DNA of 8,119 bases from Chloroflexota bacterium (GTDB lineage Bacteria; Chloroflexota; Limnocylindria; Limnocylindrales; CSP1-4), in contig JANYAA010000505.1 in NCBI GenBank assembly GCA_025355255.1, positions 1-8,119 on the forward strand, in the 5' to 3' direction. The notes under the pieces were generated by a model. The model did not search any database. It saw only the letters and a program-made list of their open reading frames with translations, and was not told where the DNA came from. The translations under genes were made by a program, and so were the position numbers. This document shows, in pieces, positions 1 through 6,228 of this stretch. Every line of letters starts with the position of its first letter. Position 1 is the first letter of the stretch.

Positions 1-716
1 TGGCGTCCGGGCTCCTCAACCTGTAGCAGCGCCGCACGGGCTCGTTCAGGGTCCACGTCGAGGATGCTCCTGGCCCCGCCCGCCTGAAGGACGATGAGCC
101 CGACGTTGTGCGCCACGACGTCGTGCAGCTCCCGGGCGATCCTTGCCCGCTCGGCCGCAACGGCCGCCTCGGCTGCAGCGTCCTGCTCGCGCTGCGCCCT
201 GTCCGCGGCGAGCGCGAACGCGATAGAGCGCTGCACTTGTGCCCGGAGCGCAACCCCAAACCCCATGGCGCCCGCGAACAGGAGCCCGACGTAGATGTAG
301 TCGTCCACGGTCACCAGGCGACCGCCCAGCCCAAGCTCAACCTCGAGCAGGAGGCTGAACCCGATGCCTGCCAGCAGCCCGCGCGGACCGGCGTGGCGGC
401 CGACCGAATAGATGATGAGCAGGACCGCAATCATGTTGGCGATGCTGTTGCCTTCGCCGAACAGGACGACGTACGGCAGCGCAACAACGGACATCACGCC
501 GATAGCCTGGACGGGCGCGATGCGGCGGAACGCGACGGGCAGGATGGCAGGCACTTGAGCCGCGGCGACGATGGCGATCGGGCCCGGGAACGCCCCGCCC
601 AACGCCTCGGCGAACGCGATCGCGAGCAGGACCACGCCGAGGAGCCAGTCGAGCACTGACGGCGCGGTGCGACCGTTGAACTGCCGTTGCCGGGTCACCC
701 AGGCGAGGTGTCTCAT
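1..716 (-). CDS. Sensor histidine kinase, HisKA_3 (NarL/DesK-type) family, N-terminal part only
   Basis: My own translation of the minus strand gives 238 codons open to the left edge, so the ATP-binding domain lies outside the window. Residues about 21-157 hold several hydrophobic stretches, probably four to six membrane segments. A charged Ala/Glu/Arg helix (about 170-190) then leads into an H-box, RIARELHDVVAHN, with His198 the predicted phosphorylated residue. The following segment (LIVLQAGGAR, then a DPERARAALLQVEE helix) is typical of the HisKA_3 dimerisation domain. Such kinases normally phosphorylate NarL/LuxR-type response regulators. The ATG at 714-716 is preceded by AAGGTGG (complement of 721-727), which supports this start. 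The ligand cannot be told: there is no recognisable extracytoplasmic sensor domain, so sensing is probably within or at the membrane. Its partner regulator would be expected downstream, beyond the left edge. Confidence 0.93.
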   Translation of the reverse strand, partial: MRHLAWVTRQRQFNGRTAPSVLDWLLGVVLLAIAFAEALGGAFPGPIAIVAAAQVPAILPVAFRRIAPVQAIGVMSVVALPYVVLFGEGNSIANMIAVLLIIYSVGRHAGPRGLLAGIGFSLLLEVELGLGGRLVTVDDYIYVGLLFAGAMGFGVALRAQVQRSIAFALAADRAQREQDAAAEAAVAAERARIARELHDVVAHNVGLIVLQAGGARSILDVDPERARAALLQVEEPGR

Positions 717-874
717 GGCGCCACCTTACAGGGCGCGGAGCTGGGCTCCGTCATCCAAAGGTCGCGGCACGCAGCGACGAGCGAGCGAGCACTCGGAGGC
801 CTCCGGATGACGACGCGGCTTGCCCCGAGGCAGATGCTCGGCCGTGTTCAGCCCCCGCAGCAGAGGTCTCCATC
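717..874. promoter_or_regulatory. Divergent intergenic control region with palindromes
   Basis: These 158 bp separate the kinase gene (leftward) from the beta-helix gene (rightward) and must contain the start signals of both. Visible structure includes a perfect 12-bp palindrome, CGGAGGCCTCCG, at 794-805. There is also a 6-bp-stem hairpin, CGGAGC-TGG-GCTCCG, at 736-750, and a short GAGC tandem run around 780-790. The half-site CGGAG occurs in both dyads. I could not find a convincing pair of -35/-10 boxes in either direction. The palindrome is a plausible operator, but that is inference. Confidence 0.4.
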
Positions 875-1957
875 ATGCACCGCCGAGTCGCCGCCCTTGC
901 GTCGGCAGCCCTGCTCGCCGCAATGCTCGTTCCAGCCGGCACGGTGTCAGCGGCGTCTGTCGCCCACGTCCGGGCCGGCGAGTCAATCCAGGACGCCATT
1001 AACGCAGCCCCGGCGGGCAGCGTGATCCGCGTTGATCCAGGCACCTACCGCGGCAACCTCGAGATTGCACGCTCGATCCACCTCATCGGCAACCAGGTCG
1101 TCATTGCACCTGCGTCTGTGCCAACCGACAACCTCTGCCTCACGCCCGGCTTCTTCAACGGCGTCGTGGGCATCTGCATTCACGGCGGCTTCGACCTCGA
1201 CACGGGGGCCCTGACGCCCATCAGCAACGTCTCGGTCGAGGGGTTCACCGTCCGAAACTTCGGCGGTCCGGGCCTCGTGGGTCTGGCCGTGGACAGCCTC
1301 CGGCTGGAGCGGACAGCCGCCGTCAGCAACGGCGAAATGGGCATGTTCATTAACACCGTGACCGACTTCTCCGTGGCGGACAGCCGCGCGAGCGGCAACG
1401 GGGCCGATGGGCTGTTCCTCGAGAACGCGTACGGCCGCACGATCGTCGCCGGCAACGAGCTCAACGGCAACACCGGGAGCGGCCTCTTGGTGATCAACTC
1501 GCTCGGGGGCCGAATCTCCGGCAACGAGCTCCACGGCAACTGCGCCGGAGTGGTGATCGCGTCGGTGGCGGTGTACGGACCAGGGTCCGCCATGCCCACC
1601 GGGGACTTGGCGATTGAGCACAACCAGGTGAGTGCGAACAACCGGCTCTGCCCTGCTGTCCCCTACCAGATGCCCGCGTACGGCGGTATCGGGATTGAGC
1701 TGGTCGGATCGCACAAGGTCGTCGTTGCCCGCAACGAGGTCAGCCAGAACCACGCGCAGGCCGGCAGCGAGCTTCCGGGTGGCGGGATCTTGCTCCAGGA
1801 TGGCGCCATCTTCGGCGCAAGCGCCCCGACCGGCAACACCGTCAGCGCGAACCGCCTTTCACGCAATACACCCTTCGACATCTCTGGCGATGGGAGCGGG
1901 TCGGGCAACACCGTCACCGGCAACTCCTGCCTGGCCACCAATATCGGCGGCTGCTGA
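875..1957 (+). CDS. Secreted right-handed parallel beta-helix repeat protein (NosD/pectin-lyase-fold type)
   Basis: The 360-residue protein starts with a signal peptide: MHRR, a hydrophobic core at residues 5-20, and a likely cut after VSA near residue 26. Residues 32-75 match the usual opening of NosD-like and DUF1565-like beta-helix proteins (AGESIQDAINAAPAGSVIRV, then DPGTYRGNL). From about residue 118 to 350 there are repeated coils of the PbH1 type, with recurrent Asn/Gly turns (SGNGADGLFLEN, AGNELNGNTGSGLLV, SGNELHGNCAGVVI). Six cysteines (88, 101, 223, 259, 352, 360) fit an exported protein with disulfides; the last two close the C-terminus. The fold serves polysaccharide lyases, surface proteins and copper-site maturation proteins. 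No catalytic residues are recognisable and there are no nos genes nearby, so the substrate is unknown. AGAGG at 862-866 supports the ATG at 875. It is monocistronic, with hairpins directly downstream. Confidence 0.88.
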   Translation: MHRRVAALASAALLAAMLVPAGTVSAASVAHVRAGESIQDAINAAPAGSVIRVDPGTYRGNLEIARSIHLIGNQVVIAPASVPTDNLCLTPGFFNGVVGICIHGGFDLDTGALTPISNVSVEGFTVRNFGGPGLVGLAVDSLRLERTAAVSNGEMGMFINTVTDFSVADSRASGNGADGLFLENAYGRTIVAGNELNGNTGSGLLVINSLGGRISGNELHGNCAGVVIASVAVYGPGSAMPTGDLAIEHNQVSANNRLCPAVPYQMPAYGGIGIELVGSHKVVVARNEVSQNHAQAGSELPGGGILLQDGAIFGASAPTGNTVSANRLSRNTPFDISGDGSGSGNTVTGNSCLATNIGGC

Positions 1958-1969
1958 AGTCTGAGCATC

Positions 1970-1988
1970 GGTGCCGACCTTCGGCACC
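1970..1988 (+). terminator. Hairpin downstream of the beta-helix gene (first of two)
   Basis: GGTGCCGA (1970-1977), loop CCT, TCGGCACC (1981-1988) form a perfect 8-bp stem 13 nt after the stop codon. There is no T-tract behind it. Its position fits a transcription end or an mRNA-stabilising hairpin. Confidence 0.5.
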
Positions 1989-2011
1989 CGGGGCTCGCCG
2001 TCCGCCCTGTG

Positions 2012-2037
2012 ACCACCGGCGCAATTGCGCCGGTGGT
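2012..2037 (+). terminator. 26-bp perfect palindrome, likely strong terminator hairpin
   Basis: ACCACCGGCGC (2012-2022), AATT, GCGCCGGTGGT (2027-2037) make an 11-bp perfect GC-rich stem with a four-base loop. Because the loop AATT is itself self-complementary, all 26 bp are a perfect palindrome. It sits 54 nt past the beta-helix stop codon and 249 bp before citrate synthase. It lacks a long T-run (only TTCG follows), as is common for terminators in high-GC bacteria. A protein-binding site is an alternative reading. Confidence 0.6.
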
Positions 2038-2286
2038 TCGCTGTATCGGCCGAACGGGGAAGCGCCGCCCCACAGGTACCGCCGTCGACGTCTCCAGCCG
2101 GTTGGCCTGTCGCTGGGCTCCGTTTGACCCGTGCCAATGGCCCTTGCCCGAGGGCCACGATAGGGGCGACCGTACCGCAACACGCAGAAGCCCCGAGCAG
2201 CCCGCGCCCGCTCGTGCTTCGATATCACCAGCGGTCTGACCTGTCGGGACCCGCGCCGCGGCCCGTCCAGTGAACACGAGGAACCG

Positions 2287-3606
2287 ATGACGACGAAGGA
2301 GGAGGCGGCCGCTGCCGCCGGGACCACGGCAGCCCGCCTGATCGTTGGCGATCGCGAGCTGGTGCTGCCCATCGAGCAGGCCGTTGACGGGCAGTCGGCG
2401 ATCAACATCGCGCCGCTGCTCAAAGAGCTGAACATGGTCACGCTTGACTACGGGTATGCCAACACGGCGCCCACCCGGAGCGCGGTCACGTACCTCGACG
2501 GCGACAACGGGATCCTGCGGTACCGCGGCTACCCCATCGAAGAGCTGGCCGAGAAGACAACGTTCCTTGAGACGGCCTACCTGCTGATCAACGGCGAGCT
2601 CCCGAATGTCGAGGAGCTGGACCACTGGACCGCGGATATCAAGCGCCACACGCTGATCCGCGAGGAGTTCCGCCACTTCTTTGACGGCTTCCCCATGGAC
2701 GCCCACCCGATGGCCATCTTGGGCTCGGCCGTGAGCGCGCTGTCCACGTTCTACAAGGGCGGCGGCAACGTCCTCGATGACGAGGACGTCAAGCTCTCCA
2801 CCGCGCGCCTCATCGCCAAGCTCCCAACCATCGCTGCGGCTGCCTACAAGAAGTCGATGGGCCAGCCGTTCATGTACCCCGACAACTCTCTCGGCTACGA
2901 GGCGAACTTCCTGCGGATGATGTTCGCGGTGCCGTCTGAGCCGTGGGTGAACGATGCAGAGGCCGTTGAGGCGCTGCGCGTCCTGCTCATCCTCCACGCG
3001 GACCACGAGCAGAACTGCTCCACCTCCACCGTGCGGATGGTCGGCTCCAGCCACGCCAACCTCTACGCGTCCATCTCGGCGGGGATTGCTGCGCTTTGGG
3101 GTCCGCTCCACGGTGGCGCCAACCAGGAGGTCCTCGAGATGCTCGAGGACATCCAGGCATCGGGCGGCGATGTCGCCAAGGCGGTCGCCCGGGCAAAGGA
3201 CAAGAACGACCCGTTCCGGCTCATGGGCTTTGGCCACCGCGTCTACAAGAACTACGACCCGCGGGCCAAGATCATCAAGGCAGCCGCGGAGCCGCTCCTC
3301 GCGCGCATGCACCGGGACGACAACCTGCTGCGGATCGCGATGGAGCTGGAGCAGGTGGCGCTGTCAGACCCGTACTTCGTGGATCACAAGCTGTACCCGA
3401 ACGTGGACTTCTACAGCGGCCTGATCTACCGCGCGCTCGGGTTCCCGGCCCAGATGTTCACCGTTCTGTTCGCCATCGGGCGGCTGCCCGGCTGGATTGC
3501 GCAGTGGCGCGAGATGATGCATGACCCGCAGGCGCGCATCGGCCGCCCGCGCCAGCTGTACACCGGCAAGCCGAAGCGCTCGCTGACGCCGCTCGAAGAC
3601 CGTTAA
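2287..3606 (+). CDS. gltA: Citrate synthase, type II
   Basis: This enzyme condenses oxaloacetate and acetyl-CoA to citrate, the first step of the TCA cycle, in the cytoplasm. The 439-residue length is that of the long bacterial (type II) form. It includes the N-terminal beta domain (about residues 18-60), followed by the segment LDGDNGILRYRGYPIEEL at 70-87. The active site is intact: HADHEQN at 237-243, catalytic His275 in GPLHGGAN, His317 in GFGHRVYKNYDPRA, and Asp374 in VDFYSG. The C-terminal GRPRQLYTG motif is also present. GAGGA at 2278-2282 lies just before the ATG. The first 15 residues are Ala/Thr-rich and poorly conserved, as usual. It appears monocistronic: the flanking intergenic regions are 329 and 209 bp and both contain hairpins. 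Whether NADH inhibits it, as in Gram-negative hexameric forms, cannot be judged from sequence alone. Confidence 0.98.
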   Translation: MTTKEEAAAAAGTTAARLIVGDRELVLPIEQAVDGQSAINIAPLLKELNMVTLDYGYANTAPTRSAVTYLDGDNGILRYRGYPIEELAEKTTFLETAYLLINGELPNVEELDHWTADIKRHTLIREEFRHFFDGFPMDAHPMAILGSAVSALSTFYKGGGNVLDDEDVKLSTARLIAKLPTIAAAAYKKSMGQPFMYPDNSLGYEANFLRMMFAVPSEPWVNDAEAVEALRVLLILHADHEQNCSTSTVRMVGSSHANLYASISAGIAALWGPLHGGANQEVLEMLEDIQASGGDVAKAVARAKDKNDPFRLMGFGHRVYKNYDPRAKIIKAAAEPLLARMHRDDNLLRIAMELEQVALSDPYFVDHKLYPNVDFYSGLIYRALGFPAQMFTVLFAIGRLPGWIAQWREMMHDPQARIGRPRQLYTGKPKRSLTPLEDR

Positions 3607-3635
3607 CCCGGGGTTCCCGCAGCCGCAGGTTGCCG

Positions 3636-3665
3636 GGTATACCCGCCGAGCCAGACGGGTGTGCC
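3636..3665 (+). terminator. Hairpin terminator candidate after citrate synthase
   Basis: In RNA, GGUAUACCCG (3636-3645) pairs with CGGGUGUGCC (3656-3665) over 10 bp including two G-U pairs, with a 10-nt loop. It starts 29 nt after the gltA stop codon. No T-tract follows. The left arm overlaps a 12-bp DNA palindrome, CGGGTATACCCG (3634-3645), so an alternative role as an operator is possible. Confidence 0.45.
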
Positions 3666-3707
3666 GGTCGGGCCGCGCGGTCCCGGTCCGGTCGGGCTTC
3701 GCGCGGT
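3664..3707. repeat. Imperfect direct repeat upstream of the regulator gene
   Basis: CCGGTCGGGC followed by CGCGCGGT occurs at 3664-3681. It occurs again at 3688-3707 with two extra bases (TT) between the two blocks. The copies are 24 bp apart, start to start, and lie 109-152 bp before the regulator's start codon. The spacing of roughly two helical turns would suit a dimeric DNA-binding protein, but high GC content makes chance similarity easier. Confidence 0.4.
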
Positions 3708-3815
3708 GCGCTACGCGACCGATGGCCCATACCCCGCGGGGCGCCGGCAGGCGAAAGTGACGCTGCGTCTCCCTGTGCAGCCGTGTCTGCGCGTGGGCGC
3801 TAGCGGAGGACACGC

Positions 3816-4523
3816 TTGAGGACGAACGGCGCAAGGCCGGGCGGCGACAAGATCGCGGTGATGCTTGCCATCTTTGACTTCCCGATGCTTGTCGCCGGGT
3901 TCCGCTCCATCATCGACGCGGAACTGGACATGAGGGTCAGCGTGGTGGCGCCCTCGCTTGACGGGCTGCCCGCGGCGCTCACCGCCTCACCGGCAGACGT
4001 TGTGGTGGCGGAGTGCCTGCCGCTTTCGGCGCCCGGCGCCTCCACATTCGAGGCTATCGAGCGCATCCGCAACACGGCGCCCAATACGCGGATCGTGGCG
4101 CTGGAGTGCCGCAGCGGCAACGGGGCTGAGCAGTTCACGATGGCGCTCAAGGCTGGCGCCGACGGGTTCATCACCCGGGAGGCGGAGCCGTCAGACCTCG
4201 TGGGAGCGCTTCGTTCGGTGAATCGGGGCCAGACCTATGTGTCGCCCTCGATTGTCACCCGCATGGTGAACACCTACGTGCTGCGCGGGCCGGACGCGCC
4301 GGTCCAGGACGCATACACGTCGCTCTCCGAGCGCGAGAAGGAAATCCTTCTGCTCGCTGCGGTGGGCCACACCAACCGCGAGATCGCGAAGGTGTTCCAC
4401 CTCTCCGAGCAGACGGTGCACAACTACCGGGCGAACATCATGGAGAAGCTGGGCTTCCACGATCGGACCGAGCTGCTCAAGTTCGCCATCAGGCGCGGGA
4501 TCATCAGCGTCGCGGACCTCTAG
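3816..4523 (+). CDS. LuxR/NarL-type DNA-binding regulator with a degenerate receiver domain
   Basis: The protein has 235 residues in NarL-like layout. A receiver-like domain spans about 12-135, followed by a linker. A LuxR/GerE helix-turn-helix lies at about 168-228: LSEREKEILLLAAVGHTNRE, then IAKVF, then LSEQTVHNYRANIMEKLGF. The DNA-binding half is intact. The receiver half keeps the fold pattern but not the chemistry. The usual acidic pair is Phe20-Asp21 (IFDFP), the phosphorylated Asp is Glu66 (VVAECLPL), the switch Thr/Ser is Glu97 (VALECR), and the invariant Lys is Arg121 (FITREA). It is therefore unlikely to be controlled by ordinary phosphotransfer. The TTG start is chosen because GGAGGA at 3805-3810 sits 5 nt before it; an internal ATG at 3861 lacks comparable support and would cut into the receiver's first strand. 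No kinase gene is adjacent, so it is an orphan here. Its targets are unknown. Confidence 0.9.
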   Translation: MRTNGARPGGDKIAVMLAIFDFPMLVAGFRSIIDAELDMRVSVVAPSLDGLPAALTASPADVVVAECLPLSAPGASTFEAIERIRNTAPNTRIVALECRSGNGAEQFTMALKAGADGFITREAEPSDLVGALRSVNRGQTYVSPSIVTRMVNTYVLRGPDAPVQDAYTSLSEREKEILLLAAVGHTNREIAKVFHLSEQTVHNYRANIMEKLGFHDRTELLKFAIRRGIISVADL

Positions 4524-4533
4524 AAACCCGGGC

Positions 4534-4559
4534 CTCGCGGCGGGCCGCGTCGCCGCGGG
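4534..4559. terminator. Hairpin between convergent genes, possibly bidirectional terminator
   Basis: CGCGGCG (4536-4542) pairs perfectly with CGCCGCG (4551-4557) across an 8-nt loop. The stem extends by a T-G and a C-G pair to 4534/4559. It lies in the 57-bp gap between the stop codons of the regulator (plus) and the DsbA-like gene (minus), so it could end transcripts from both sides. There is no T-tract. Confidence 0.5.
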
Positions 4560-4580
4560 TCATCGCCCCGCGCGCTGGGC

Positions 4581-6062
4581 CTACTTCACGGCGTCGATTG
4601 CGGCCAGCACCTTCGCGACGTCCAGGCTTCCGCTGAACCGGACGACTTCCTTGCCGCCCGCGCGGATGATCACAGCTGGCGCCTCGGTCAGCAGGATGGA
4701 CTGCCCTTGCGCGGTCTCGGTGGTCACCAGCGCGGCAATCGCCGGATTGCTCAGGCACGGGTTCAGCGCATCGATGTCCAGACCCAGACGGGCGCCCAGA
4801 CGCAGCAGGTTGCGCGTGATGAAGATCCCCTTGCCGGGGCCTTGCGCGGACACCGAGAGCACGTCGTGGACAAACCACGCCGGGCCGTTGAGGTTGGCCG
4901 TGCAGCGGACCATGGCGGCCGCGGCAACCGACTCGGCACCGCCGAGCGCCAGGTCGTGCAGCTCAAGGCGCACCTTGCCCGCGGCAATGCGCGTGCGGAA
5001 CTCCGGCTCGAGGTTGTTCGCCAGCGCGGCCATGTCGGTGACCTGGTAGTCGCCCCAGAGCTGGACGGTCACCGGCGCCGACTTCGACCCCGCTTCGAGA
5101 CCGCTCGTGGCCGTGCCGAGCCATGGGTCGCCCGACGGCGACGGGGCCGGGATGGGCGCTGGGGTCACACCTGCGGCAGCCGCCTTGGCGGCAGCATCGA
5201 TGGTGGCGAGAAACGAGGCCACATCCGTGATGCCCAGGAAGCGCTGCCCCCCGACATCGATTGAGGGCGTGGACCGAACGCCGGCCCGCACCCCGGCCGA
5301 GGTGTCAGCCAGCACCTTGGCGAACACGTCGTCACGGGCGATGCAGGCGCTGAACTTGGCGGCGTCCAGCCCAACCGAGGCCGCGATCGCCGTGATCTTG
5401 TCCGGCGCAAACCCGCCCTGGTTCTCCCCGGCCTGCGCGGCATACACGGCGTCATGCATCGACCAGTAGCGCGACTGCTCACCGGCGCAGCGCACGGCAG
5501 CCGCCGCGTCAAACGACTCGGTGCCGATGAACGCGTAATCCCGGTGCTCAACCGCCAGCGTGCCGTCGGCGATGCGCGACGCAAGCTGCGGCAGCACATC
5601 GGCCGCGAACTTGGCGCAGAACGGGCACTGGAAATCCGCCCAGTACGTGAGCAGCACCTTGGCGTCAGGGCGGCCAAGACGCGATCCGTCGGCGGGCAGC
5701 GAGGCATACCAGGCCGAGCCCGCGGTGGCCGCCGAACCCGATGGCGCTGTCGCGGACGCTGCGGCGAGCGGCGAGCCGGCGGGCGCCGTGGCGCGGCCGA
5801 CACCGATCCCCGCTCCGAAGGCCAGCACGAGGGCGAGGCCCAGCGTCGCGATCCCGGCGAGGCGATTCTGGGTCTGCCGCGCGTTTGCGCGCGGGGCGAC
5901 GGGCGGCTCCGGGAGCACGCCCTGGCCCAAGGCCGGCACAAACGGCACGGCCGGGGCAAACGGAACGGGCTGACCCTGATCCGGCGGCTGTAGCGGCTGC
6001 GGCAGAGCGTTGTCGATCACGGGATTGGCGGGTTCGGTGGGCTCGATGGGCTGCATCGGCAC
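4581..6062 (-). CDS. Membrane-anchored protein with two DsbA-like thioredoxin domains, second one without CXXC
   Basis: The 493-residue protein has a Pro-rich N-terminus (1-60, presumably cytoplasmic), one membrane segment (about 68-89), and an Ala/Ser/Gly spacer. DsbA-like domain 1 (about 118-295) has active-site Cys146-Pro-Phe-Cys149 in YWADFQCPFCAKF and a cis-Pro motif, Thr265-Pro266. A Pro-rich linker (299-314) follows, then domain 2 (about 315-493). Domain 2 aligns with domain 1 (LTYWADFQCPFC against VQLWGDYQVTDM), but Val-Thr-Asp-Met replaces CPFC. Both domains keep a second cysteine pair at matching places (192/240 and 386/436). Domain 1 should oxidise or reshuffle disulfides in exported proteins; domain 2 may bind substrate or a partner. 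No VKOR or DsbB reoxidation partner is visible. The start is uncertain: GTG at 6060-6062 or ATG at 6054-6056, neither with a clear ribosome site. The gene is single, convergent with the regulator and divergent from pnt. Confidence 0.9.
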   Translation of the reverse strand: MPMQPIEPTEPANPVIDNALPQPLQPPDQGQPVPFAPAVPFVPALGQGVLPEPPVAPRANARQTQNRLAGIATLGLALVLAFGAGIGVGRATAPAGSPLAAASATAPSGSAATAGSAWYASLPADGSRLGRPDAKVLLTYWADFQCPFCAKFAADVLPQLASRIADGTLAVEHRDYAFIGTESFDAAAAVRCAGEQSRYWSMHDAVYAAQAGENQGGFAPDKITAIAASVGLDAAKFSACIARDDVFAKVLADTSAGVRAGVRSTPSIDVGGQRFLGITDVASFLATIDAAAKAAAAGVTPAPIPAPSPSGDPWLGTATSGLEAGSKSAPVTVQLWGDYQVTDMAALANNLEPEFRTRIAAGKVRLELHDLALGGAESVAAAAMVRCTANLNGPAWFVHDVLSVSAQGPGKGIFITRNLLRLGARLGLDIDALNPCLSNPAIAALVTTETAQGQSILLTEAPAVIIRAGGKEVVRFSGSLDVAKVLAAIDAVK

Positions 6063-6228
6063 ATGGTGCCCGATGCGCAGCGGCCATGCGCCTCGGCGCG
6101 CACGAGTCCGCGCGCCGCGGCATGACGCCGAGTGCCGTTGCGACCAATGCGCAACCCGAGGATGACGTCACCCTCCGGTACACTCCCGCACCTACCCATT
6201 GATACATGCCATTTGGACGGTGATGCCC
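6063..6228. promoter_or_regulatory. Divergent control region with three dyads and a -10-like box
   Basis: This region lies between the DsbA-like gene (leftward) and the pnt operon (rightward). It contains CGGCGCGC-8 nt-GCGCGCCG (6094-6101/6110-6117), GTTGCG-7 nt-CGCAAC (6137-6142/6150-6155), and the 8-bp palindrome TGACGTCA (6163-6170). TACACT at 6179-6184 resembles a -10 box about 45 nt before the pntAA start codon, but no good -35 is seen at 16-18 bp. The dyads are seen directly; operator function is inference. Confidence 0.4.

Larger units (their letters stand above)
1958..2286. other. 329-bp intergenic region between the beta-helix gene and citrate synthase
   Basis: No convincing gene is present; the short open frames here lack a ribosome site and family features. 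The left part holds two consecutive perfect hairpins (1970-1988 and 2012-2037, listed separately). A third, weaker hairpin, TGGCCCT-6 nt-AGGGCCA, lies at 2138-2157. A TTGACC at 2124-2129 resembles a -35 box but has no -10 match at the right distance. The citrate synthase promoter must lie in the right part, which would give it an untranslated leader of unknown length. Confidence 0.5.

Noticed and set aside
108..659. 183-codon open frame on the plus strand
   Set aside because: It is antisense to the histidine kinase, whose H-box and membrane segments are clear; the plus-strand translation is charge-rich with no fold pattern.
983..1753. 256-codon open frame on the minus strand
   Set aside because: It is antisense to the beta-helix gene, which has a signal peptide and repeats; this frame shows none.
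2124..2166. TTGACC as a sigma-70 -35 box for citrate synthase
   Set aside because: No -10-like hexamer lies 16-18 bp downstream; the nearest AT-containing stretch (CGATAGG) is too far.
2009..2239. Small 76-codon open frame before citrate synthase, and an overlapping 82-codon one
   Set aside because: Both begin in or at the 26-bp palindrome, have no ribosome site, and have composition like random high-GC sequence.
1663..3312. 549-codon open frame on the minus strand
   Set aside because: It is antisense to citrate synthase and the end of the beta-helix gene, has low-complexity composition (Arg, Val, Asp, Gly rich) and no family motif. It is a usual by-product of high GC coding on the other strand.
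1..4523. Kinase and LuxR-type regulator as a cognate two-component pair
   Set aside because: They are over 3 kb apart, in opposite orientation, and the regulator lacks a phosphorylatable Asp.
5165..5959. 264-codon frame on the minus strand inside the DsbA-like gene
   Set aside because: It is an out-of-frame shadow, extremely rich in Arg/Pro/Ser; the overlapping frame has CPFC and DsbA features.
6199..6228. Upstream TTG/GTG/ATG starts that would extend pntAA by up to 10 residues
   Set aside because: The family N-terminus is MKVG, and the GGACGG spacing fits the ATG at 6229; the extra residues (IHAIWTV) look like leader sequence.
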